The notes beneath the pieces were generated by a model. The model had not been told where the DNA came from. It did no database searches and saw only the letters and a program-made list of their open reading frames with translations. From Dyella acidisoli (GTDB lineage: Bacteria; Pseudomonadota; Gammaproteobacteria; Xanthomonadales; Rhodanobacteraceae), in NCBI RefSeq assembly GCF_030160295.1, contig NZ_BSOB01000050.1:1-64000 (forward strand): DNA of 64,000 nt, given 5' to 3'. A program made the position numbers and the translations under genes. Positions 1-12,000 of this stretch are shown in pieces (position 1 is the stretch's first letter; each line of letters starts with the position of its first letter).

Positions 1-3000
1 GCAACGGCAATGGTGTGCTGACGAACGGCACCGTCATCACCACCACGACCTACGACGTGCAGGGTCGTCTCCTGCAAACCAGCACCGAGACCGGTGCCAA
101 CCGCACTACCTTGCAGACCACCACCTATGCCTACGACGGCTTGGGACGGCTGCTCAGCACCACTGATCCGCTCAGTAACGTCACCAGCTACGTCTACACC
201 GACAGTGCCAACACGCTCGCCATCACGCAAGCCAATGGCCTGACGACGACGCAGGTACGCACCAGTGCGGGCCAATTGCTCAACCGCACGCAATCGGCCA
301 GCGGCCAAACCAGCCGCATCACGAGCTATCTGTATAACGCCGATGGGCAAGCGATTGCCGTGATCGACCCGGCCGGCAACGTCACCTACACGTTCTACGA
401 TGCCGATGGTCGTGTAACCGGCACCATCGATGGGGATGGCAACGTCACGGCCTACAGCTACGATGCTGATGGGCAGGTCCTCCAGACCACGCAGTACGCC
501 ACGCCCATCAACCCCTCCGCGTGGCTCAGCAGCGGCGCGCTCACCAGCAGCTATCCGACCAGCCTGCCGGTGCCGACCAGCACGGTGAACGACCGCACCA
601 CGACGAGCATCTACAACGCCGCCGGCCAGGTGGTGGCGACGATCGATCCGGCCAATAACGTCACGGTTATTACTTATGACGGTACCGGTCAGGCGGTTGC
701 CACGACCCGTTACGCCACGCCGCTTACGAGTACCCAGCGCAGCAGCTTGGGCACCCCGCCCGCGTTGGTCAACCTGAAGCCTTATCTCTCGGCCAATGCC
801 AATAACCGCGCGACGCTCACGATCTACGACGCCGACGGCCGTGCGGCGGCGACGATCGATGCGCAGGGTTATGTCACCGTCACCACGTACAACGACGCGG
901 GCGAGGCGATACGGCAAACGGCTTACGCGACCGCACTTACCAGTACAGCGTTGAGCAGCCTCGGCGACACGCCCAATCTTGCCGCCGTGCAGAATGCCAT
1001 CGTTACCAGTACACAGGACCAGACGACGCGCACGTATGACGACGGCGACGGCCGCGTCGTGGCCACGATCGATGCGGACGGCTATCTCACGACGACGTCG
1101 TACGACACCACGACGAACACGACCACCACCACGCGCTACGCCACCGCGTTGACCAGCAGCCAGCTGAGTGCGCTGACCGGCAGCGAGAGCGTCGCCACGT
1201 TGGTGGGTCTCCTTGGCACGAACACGGCCAGCGAACAAAGCCACGTCACCACCAACGCCGACGGCCAGGTCGCGAGCCGCACCGCGGTCGATGGCACCGT
1301 CACCACGTACACCTATAACAGCGTGGGCCAAGTGCTCAGCAGCACGGTGACGCCAGCAAGTGGACAAGGTGCTGCGCGCACCACGAGTGCGACCTACGAC
1401 GCGTTCGGCGAGACGGTGACCGCGACCGATGCCGCGACGGCGACCACGACCTACGTCTACAACGCGCTCGGTCAACACATCGAAGCGACCGATGCGCTCG
1501 GTAACAGCACCTGGACGTATTACGACGCCAACGGCAAGCTGCTGTACACGATTGAGGGCCAGCCGAGCGGCGCGACGCGCAATGCACTCGGCAATGTCTC
1601 GGCGTATCAATACAACGCCTTCGGCGAAGTAACGAGCACCACGACGTATGCGGGGCAACTCACGCTCACCACCACCGGCACGAGCAGTGGCGCCACGCTC
1701 AACATCGCGACCGCCACCACGGCGCAAGTGACGGCAGCGTTGGCGACCCCGCTTGCCGCACCGAGCGGCGACGCCAATGCAGTCACGCTCACCACCTACA
1801 CCCTTGATGGCCAGGTCGCGACCGTCACCGACGGCAACGGTTATCAAACGGCCCGCAGCTATGACGCGTTTGGCGACGTCACGCAAGTCCAGCAACAACT
1901 TAGTCAGCCGGGCAGTGCACTGACTGCGAGCAATAGCACGATCACCACTTACACCTACGATCAACGTGGCGAGCAGCTCAGCGAGACCGATGGGGTCGGG
2001 TCGTCCGTCGCACGTACCGCCTCACAGACCTATGATGCCTTCGGCCGCGTGACCAGCCGTACCGATGGCAATGGCCACACGATCAGTTACACCTACGACG
2101 CGCTCGGCCGCCAGATCACGACGAGCTTGACCGTGCAGGGCACCGCCCGCACCACGCAGACGACGTACGACGCCTTCGGCCAGGTGCTGACCGAAACCGA
2201 TGCGCTCGGAAACACCACCACGTACAGCTACAGCGTGGCCACGCACACCGCGACGGTGACCACGCCCGGTGGCATCACCACCACCACGGTCAAGGATGCC
2301 TTGGGCGACACGGTGAGCGTGACCGATGGCGGCGGCAATACCACCACCTACACCTACGATGCCGACGGCCGTCTGCTCACCACCACCGATGCGCTGGGCA
2401 ACGTCAGCCATCGGCAATACGACGCCGATGGCGCGCTGATCCAGACCACGGATGCCGCCGGTCACGTGGTCACCACCACGTACAACGCCAGCGGCAAGGT
2501 GCTCACGCAGACGGTCGATCCCAGTGGCCTCAACCTCGTCACCACCTATGCCTACGACGGCCAAGGCCGCCAACTCAGCATCACCGATCCCACCGGCGCC
2601 GTCACCACCTACAGCTACGACGCCGACGGCCAGGTGCTGACCAAGGTCGTGAATGCCGGCACCGGCCAGCTCAACCTCACCACCACCTACAGCTATGACG
2701 GCGACGGCAAGACGCTCACCGTGACGCAAGGGGCGGGGACGAGCGCGGCGACCACCACGCAATACGTCTACGACAACCTCGAACGGCTGAGCCAAACGAT
2801 CGTCAATCCAGGTACCGGCCAGCTCAATCTGACGACGACGTACACCTACGACGCGAACGACAACCTCATCACCCAGACCGACGCCAACGGTAACGTCACG
2901 CGTTACGTCTACGACGAGGCGAGCGAACAGGTCTTCACGATCGATCCGACCGGCGCCGTCACGCAAAACACGTATGACACCGACGGTCATCTCACCGCGA

Positions 3001-6000
3001 CGCGCACCATCACCACGGTACTCACCGCCAGCCAGCTGAGTGCACTGGGCACCACCCCGACGATCGCCGCCGTCACCGCCGATCTCACGACCAGCAACTA
3101 TGACCGCTACACGCAAAGCGTGTACAACGCCGACGGCCAAGTGGTCTACCGCATCAACGGCATCGGCCTCAATCCCACGCAGTACACCTACAACGCCGCT
3201 GGCCAGGTGACGCAAACTCGCCAGTACGTCACGGCACTCTCCACCAGCAGCCTGAGCCCCACGGCGACACCGGCCACGGTCGCCAGCTACCTCACCACCA
3301 GCGCCAACGATCTGGTCACCACCACCGCCTACAACGCCGACGGCCAGGCGGTGTACAGCATCGATGGCGCCGGGGATGTCACGCAGACGCTCTACGATGC
3401 CGCCGGTCGCGTGACGACGACGATCGCCTACGCCACGCCATTGACCAGCACCCAACTGGCGACGCTCGGCAGCACGCCCACGCTCGCGCAGGTCAGTGCG
3501 CTGATCACCCCCAGCGCGAACGATCGCGCCAGCATCACGAGTTACGACACGGCGGGCCGCGTGTTGTTCACCGTCAACGCCGCCGGTGCGGTGACACAAA
3601 CCACCTACGATGCCGATGGCCGCGTCACCAGCACGCATGCCTATGCCACGGCGCTGACCAGCGCTCAGCTCGCCACACTCGGTCATACACCGACACTCGC
3701 GCAGATCGCGGCAGTCCTCACAACGACGGCGAACGATGCCATCACGTACACCGTGTACGACGGCGCGGGCGAGGCGCGCTACACGATCGACCCGCTCGGC
3801 TACGTGAGCGAGACGCGCTACGACGCGACCGGTCGCGTGATCGAAACCCTGGCCTATGCCAACGCCATCAGCACCACGACCGAAACCAGTGCCCTGCAAG
3901 CCGGCGCCGCCTACAGCTGGCTCAGCGGCCAAGTCGGCGGCACCACGGGCAGCAATCCGGACAGCAGCGCCGAAGCCACGCTCATGCTGTACGACGCGGC
4001 CGGTCGTCATGCCTTCACCGTGCAGCAGAACGGCACGGTGGGGCAGGTGACCGCCTATGCGTACGACGCCAATGGCAATGTCACCAGCCAGACGGTTTAC
4101 GGCAACACGCTCACGTTGAGCACCGGATCGTCGTTAAGCGCGCAGCTCACCACGGCCGGTGTCACCACCGCGGTGGCGAGCTTCACCACCAAGGAAACCA
4201 CCCGCACCGTCTACGACGCCGACAACCGCGCGCTCTACACGATCGATGCGCTCAACAACGTCACCCAGCTGAGCTACGACGGCGTCGGTCGCGTGATCGA
4301 GACGCAGCAATACGCCACGGCCATCACGCTGCCGGGCACGATTACCGCCAGCACGATCGCGGCCGCCGTCACGGCTGCCGGGACAACCGGTGTGCGCTTC
4401 AGCACCACCAGCTATACCTCGCGCGGGCAGGTGATCAGCACCGCCGATGCGCTGGGCACCAACGCCAGCTATGGCTACAACGCGTTGGGTCAGAAAATCA
4501 GTTATACCAATCGCGACGGCGCCGTCTGGACCTACACCTACGACAGTGCGGGCCGGCTGATCCAGACGCAGAGTCCGCAGGTCACAGTGGGCGGCTATGG
4601 CAACAGCAATCCGCTCACCAATCAATCGCTTTACACCACCAACACTTACGACGCGTTCGGTGACCTCATCGATGTGAGCCAGGGCTACGGCGCGAGCGCC
4701 AGCGCGATCTCTACCATCAGCACCACGAGCTATACCTACGACGCGATGGGGCGGCGCATCCAGACCACCGATGCGCTTAACCACACCACGACCACTACCT
4801 ATAACGCGCTCGGCCAGGCGGTGGTGGCGAAGGATGCCAACGGCAACCTCACGTACACCGTGTACGACGCCGATGGTCGCGTGCTCGACCGCATCGATGG
4901 CAATGGCTACCTCACGGCGACGACGTATGACGCCTACGGCAACGTGCTCAGCACCACGCAGTACGCCACGGCGCTCAACACCAGCGCGATCACGGGCTGG
5001 AGTGCGGGCCAGCCACTGAGCGCGGCGCAGGTGCAGCAGGGCCTCGTCACTTCGTCCAACGATCGCACCACGACGACGACCTATAACCAGCTCAACCAAA
5101 AGACACAGGTGGTGCTGTCGTCCATCGCGTACGACCTCTCCATGGGTGTACTGGGCGGCAACGTCGCCACCGGCTCGCCAACCACCACTTATACCTACGA
5201 CGCGTACGGCAACGTGACCAGCTCGTCGCAGTTGGTGCAGGGTGCCTTGACGTCGGGCTCGACTACGACACCCGCGGTGTGGGCCACCACGTACACCTAT
5301 TACGACGCGCTCAATCGCGCCGTGATGGTCGTGACGCCGACTGGCGCGTACACCAGTCCACAAGGTTACGTCACCACCACGGCGTACAACGCGTTTGGCC
5401 AGGTGACCAGCAGCACGCAGTACGCGCAGGCGATCAGCACCGGCAGCATCACCACCACGACGCCACCGGGCTTACCGGCCGCGGCCACGCAAGCCAGTGG
5501 CGCCGATCGCACCACCACCACCACCTATGACGCGATCGGCCGGGTGAGCACCGAACTCGACACTGGCGGTTACTACACCACCAGTGGCTCCACGACCAGC
5601 TACACCACCGCCAACGTCAGCAACGCCTACACCTACAACGGCGAAAACCAGGTCCTGACCCAAACCCACAACGGTGCCGTGACCACCACCACCTACGACG
5701 CACTGGGCCGTGTGCTGACCGTCACCGCTCCGGCTCGTTCGGTGTTGGTGGGCAACTGGCAGTCGATCCTGGAAAGTACGCCCACCGACGACCTCACGAC
5801 CGCCGCGCTCTATACCAGCGTCAGCCCCGTCACCACCTATGTGTACGACGCGCTCGGCCACGCCGTCAGCACCACGGTCGCGGGCGGTGGTTTGACCCAA
5901 CAAAGTTACGCCAGCTACAACGCGCTCGGCCAGCTCACGCAAAGTACGGATGCCAACGCAACCTCGCGCACCTTCACCTACGACGCTAACGGCAACGTAC

Positions 6001-9000
6001 TCACGCAGAGCTATACGCTGACCGGCAGCACCACCGTCACCACCACCAACACCTACGATGCGAACAATCAACTGCTGAGCACCGCGGTGCAGCGCAGCGG
6101 CGTGAGCCCGTACGACAGCTCTACCCAGCAGAAATACAACGCCTTCGGCGAGGTGATCGCCAAGGGCGATAACAATGGTTTTGAGGCCACCTACACCTAC
6201 AACGCCGCCGGGCAGCAAAGCAGCGCGCCGGACAGCCACGGTGCGCTGCACACGTATGGCTACGACCTTGTCGGCAACCTGGTGGTCGACCGCAGCACGG
6301 TGACCGGCGGCGCCTCTGCCGTATGGACGCACAACACCTATAACCTCAGCGATCAAGTGGTCAGCCAGATCACGCCGGCCACGAACGCTGCAGCAGGCGA
6401 AAACAGTGCTTCGGTCAGCCTGAGCTACGACCGCTGGGGCAACGTCACGGCCAAGACGGACGCTAACGGCAATACCACTACGTCCCAGTACGACAGCCAG
6501 AACCACCTGATCGAGCAGACCGGCGCAAACGTGTTGGTGGTCTCCGCTTCCGGCGTGTACACGTGGACTAACCCGATCGAAACCTGGGCTTACAACGTCA
6601 ACGGCGAGCTGCAGCAGCAGACGGACGCGAACGGTAACGCCACGATCTACAGCTACGACGCGGTAGGCAACCAGACTGTGGTGGTGGATGGTACCGGTGC
6701 CTACACCTATACCAGCTATGACGCGTTGGGTCGCGCGGTCGCCACGCAAACGCCGCCAGCGCAAACTGCCACCGGCACGGCGGCCAACATCAGCTTCACC
6801 GCCTACAACAACCTCAACCAGGTGACAGACCAGGGCTACCTTCAGTTCAATGGTCAGAGCACGCCACGCACGCCAGTGTTGCAGAACCACTACGTGCTCG
6901 ATGCCAATGGCGATCGTTTGGTTACGTACGATGGTATTGGCAGTGGGTACTGGCAAAAGGGCGATACAGCCAATGCAGCTAAGTACACGACTACCTACAC
7001 CTACGACAGCCAACATCGCGTTCTCACCAGCACCACGCCGCTCAACGAAACGACCACGTACGTCTACGACGTCAACGGCAACCTGATCCATCAGACGGAT
7101 GCCGATGGCTATACGCAAAGCTGGACCTACAACTACTTCAAGCAAGTGCAAACGCACACCGACGAAAGCGGTGCGACGTACACCTACACGTATGACGCCA
7201 ACTCGGGTTTGCTGACGAAGGAAACCAGCAACTGGTCACCCACCGGGCCTAGCAGTTCGATTACCTCCACGCTCACCTTCGGCTACGAAGCCAATGGTGG
7301 GCTGGCCAGCTTGACCGAGGCAGTGACCAGCGGCAGCAGCACCGTCACCTCCACCTACGGTTACAGCTACGACGCCAACAGCAATGAAATCCTGTCAACG
7401 GTCAGCACGCAGGACGGCGGTGGCAATGCGGTGAGCGGGCAGACCGTGCTCACTTACGACAGCCATAACCGCTTGCGGGAAGCGACTTACGAAAATAGCG
7501 CAGGCAACACGGCCACGATGCGCAACGTGTACGTGTACGACGCCGATGGCAATCGCCGTGCCGTCTTCACGCGCAGCGCGTATGGTGCTACGGCTACGCC
7601 GATCCCGCTCACCGCCGGTGGCCCGACATTAGGCACGGCTCTGACCGCGCAATCGGTAGCGCCCGGCGGTACGTCTTTGAACTACAGCGTGGTGGGGAGC
7701 TTCAGCGATTCGCTTGGTATGGGGCTTACCTACACAGCCAGCGGCATGCCGAGCTGGTTGAGCTTCAACGGTAGCACCGGCACTTTTACCGGCGCGCCGC
7801 CGGTCCCTACGGCAGCGAGCAGCTACACCGTCACCGTCACCGCCATGGATGCACTGGGCAACAGTGTCAGCGGCAGTTTCACCGTGACCGTGCCAGCGGT
7901 GCAGCCGGTGCTTAGCAGCGCGCCGACGAACCAGACTCTACAGCCGGGCCAGGCGTTGAGCTATCAGGCGCCTGCCGCGACGGATGCGAATGGTTACGCC
8001 ATCACTTATAGCGCCAGCGGTCTGCCGTCAGGCGTCAGCTTCAATGCGTCCACGCGCACCTTTAGTGGTACGCCACCCGCCGCCGGTAACACGTACACAG
8101 TGAGTTACACCGCGACACCGAGCGGTGGTCCCGCCACGACGGCGACGTTCACGATCACGGTGTCCAATGTCGCGCCAACCTTTACGGGCAGCATTGGCAC
8201 GCAGACAGTGACACCGGGCAGTGCTTGGAGCTATCAGGCACCCACGGCGACCGACGCGAATGGCTATGGCGTCACCTACAGCGCGAGCGGTGTGCCATCG
8301 GGTATGACGTTTAATGCTTCGACGCGCACCTTCAGCGGCACGTTGAACACCGGCGGCACCTACACCGTTACATACATCGCAACGGCCACGACAGGTGGGC
8401 AGTCTGCTTCGCAGACCTTCAACATCACGGTGCCGTCGCCGACGCCTGTCTTCAGCAGTCAGCCTGCGAACCAAGCCGCCACCGCTACGGCCGGGGGGTG
8501 GAGTTACCAAGCGCCCGCCGCAAGCGATCCTGCAGGCTTGAGTGTCAGTTACAGCGCAAGCGGCATGCCATCAGGCATCAGTTTCAACGCATCGACACGT
8601 ACCTTCAGTGGCACGCCAAGCGCAGCGGGTACCTCCACCATCACGTACACCGCCACGGCCGGCAACGGTGCGGTCGCTTCGACCACCTTCACGCTCACCG
8701 TGAATCCGGCTCCGCCACCGGTCTACAACGGCTCAGGCGATATCCAGCTCTCCTGGGGAGGGGGCGGTACCTACACCTGGACGGTGCCGAGCACCATGTT
8801 TACCAATCCCATGGGGCGGTCACTCACGTACACCCTGTCTGGCGGTGTTCCGCCCTATACCGCCATGAGCTCGGCAGGCGTTCTGACTTACAACCGTTCC
8901 AACCCGTACGCGGTGCGTGCACCGACATCCGTGCTCCCACAATCGGCCCCCGGTGGCAACACCTACTACTACCCGACGTTAACGGTGACCGACCCCGTCG

Positions 9001-12000
9001 ATGGTCAGTCGGTTTCGGTGACGATGAGTATCCTGATCGCCGGTACAGTGAATCCGGCTATCACGGCAGCACCGACGACAACCACGACAACATCCAACCG
9101 AACCGCTGCCGTGATGACGCCCGCTGCCACGCCGGCATCGACACCTGCGCCATCGCCTGCTCCGAACATGGTGGCGAACTGGTACACCTACGACGCAGAC
9201 AGTCGCGTGCTGGTAACCAACGGCAGCTTGCAAAACGGCCAGATCGTCATCACCAGCGGCCTCAACTCAGGCGAGAATGCCTACGATGCCGCCGGCGATC
9301 TGGCGATGTACACCACGGTCAATTCATCCAATCAGACGACCAGCCAGAAATACATCTACGACCAGCTCGGCGAAAAAAAGCTCATCGAAACGCAGACGTC
9401 GAGCGGCAGCTCGTTCGCCAACTATCAAACGCAAACCTTTGACGCTGACGGTCGTTTGATCAGTACGATCACCTACCAACTGCCAGGCAGCATCGAAGCC
9501 GGTACGTACAGCGGTTCGACTGTCAGTTTCAGCGACGCAGGTTGGATCAAGAGCGACGTCATCTACACGTACAACACCGATGGCGAGCTCATAGATCAAA
9601 GCGAATACGACGAAGACGGCGCACAAGATCTGATCAACCAGTACCACACCGCCGCGGCCATCCAAAGCAGCACCTACGCCACGCAAGACCAATCGGTGCC
9701 GTCGTCGTTGCCCAGCATGGGCAGCGCCACGGACGGCGCGCTGTACCTGTCCACCGACGACAACTACCAGGCTTTCTCCTCCGGTTACGGTTACGACGCG
9801 GATGGCAATCTGCTCGGCTACCGCGTCATCACCGGCAGCCAACCCACGGTCGTCAACGGCAGTCCCACGGCCGGCACCACCAACTATCAAAACAGCTACT
9901 TGCTGCAGAACGCGGCGCTGCTCAGCAAGACCGTGCAAACCGGTAGTGCCGGTAACCTTACCAATACCAACACGTACAACGACCTGGGTGTGTTGGCCCA
10001 AACCAGCGGCACGGTCAATGGCACGTCGCAAACGAACGTCATGGCCTACACCGCGGATGGCCAAGTGCTGCAGAAAACCAACACCCCCAGTGGCAGCGCG
10101 TCCAACACGGCCGTCTTCCTATACGCCGGCCAGCAAGGCCTGGGCAGCGTCAACACCGATGGCGCGATCAACGTGCTCGCCACCACGGGCGGCTATACCA
10201 ACGGCAGCTTGGGCACGCAGAACTACACCGTGGAAGCCGGCGATACGCTGGCGGTGATGGCGTGGAAAATCTACGGCGACAGCAACTACGCCTACATCCT
10301 GGCGGAAGCCAATGGCCTGCAAGTCGACAGCCCCTTACCGGTGGGCATGGTGTTGCACATCCCGCAAGTGACCACCACGGCGAATGCGTCTAGCACCTTC
10401 CAGCCGTATGCCCAAAACGGGATCGTCAATGGCGGCGCCACAGCGTGTGAAACAACCGCGCAGATCGTGACGGCCTCGATTCAGTCGGTGCTCAATCAGC
10501 AATCGGCGTTGGCGCAGACGGTGGCGCAAATCGAGCAACAGCAACAAGCGGCGGCGACCGCGCAGCAGCAAGCGGAGGCGCTGCAGAAGAAACTTTTAGA
10601 GGATGCGCAGGCGGTGGCTAACGCCAAAGATCAGGCGGATGCTGCCGATGGGCAGGCGGCACAGGCGCTGCGTCAGGCCAAACAGGTGCAACTGCAAGCA
10701 GGCGAGGTCGCGCAGCAGGCTGAGTTGTCATCCGCCTCGCCAAAACCTGAGTCTGCTCAAGACGATCTGTGGGCCCGTGAAATGGCCGGTTGGGGGCAGC
10801 CGTCCAAGGCTACAGAAGCTGCCAGCGAAGTGGCGATTTCCGCTTGGTCCCATCGCCCCTCTATAGGGGTGGGTACTGCCGAAGAGGCTAGAGCTGAAGG
10901 CAACATGTCGGACGCGGCCCCTCCGCCGGATGGCCTCCAGGGTGAGGACAGTGATGGGATGGCTTTGGTCAATGATCCCGGCGGTGGTAGCACCGTGGTC
11001 ATCCCCGGTTACAGCCTGGCTACGGCTGGAGCCGGTGTTGGCGACTCAGGTAGCAGCGGATCAACGAGCGATGGGAGCGCGAGTTGGTGGAATGGCGACA
11101 ATCTGGGTGGGTTGCTGGGAAGCAACAACAACCTGGGCTCTTGGGTTGATGCTTCCACTCAGCAGCAGTTAGGCGATTTGAGCACTGCTTATCAGTCCGA
11201 TAACGCGCAATACACCAGTTTGAGTGCGCAATACTCCGCCGATCAGTCGCAGGTCGACGATCTTTCGGCGCAGTACACGTCTGATCAAGGGCAGTATCAA
11301 AGTGCGAGTGATACGGCACTGCAGTTGCAGGGGCAGGTGAGTGCATCGCAAGTGCAGTTGAGCCAGCAACAGAGCAGCGGCGACAACTTGCCTTCGATTT
11401 CGAGTTCGGATTACAGCGTGTCGCCTAATGTGACGATTCAGGCAGGGGCGTTGAGTGATGTGTCGCTGACTTCGTTGAGCGATACGTCTGTATTAACAGC
11501 GACTAGTGAAATGGGTTCTGTTCCCTCTTCTGCAGGCGACAATGATTCGCTCGAATGGCGGGCACCGGGTTATGACGGTACCGATACGACAAGTACGGCG
11601 GGCGCGAAGACGCTCGGTACTGTGACCGTAAATTCCAGTGACGCTGCGACGGCAGAAACAGGATCTGATCCATCTAGTGATAGTTCTCAAAACGGGGGCG
11701 CAGGGGATAGCGGATCAAATGCGGCGTTAGCTCGACCGTGGATGCTCAATGCCTACCTGGGATCTTTGTTAAACCCATTCAGCGGATTGCAATCATCTAC
11801 GCAGATAAATGAGTCCACGATTGGACCTGTGCCTCAAACCCTTTTGAATAACATTTACAACTACACCCAGGACACTGCATCGGAGCTACAACCCTATGCT
11901 CCTGGATCGGCCATGATGTACCGCATGGGCGGTAGCGTACTCAACGGTATGGGCAACGTGTGGGCCTCCTGGTCCGCTCTATGGAACAAGGACGCGAACG

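Noticed and set aside
2022-7157. Long minus-strand open frames (662 aa and 561 aa) inside the YD array
   Set aside because: They mirror GC-rich codon-biased repeats, have Arg/Val/Gly-heavy composition and match no family. The plus-strand YD protein explains the region.
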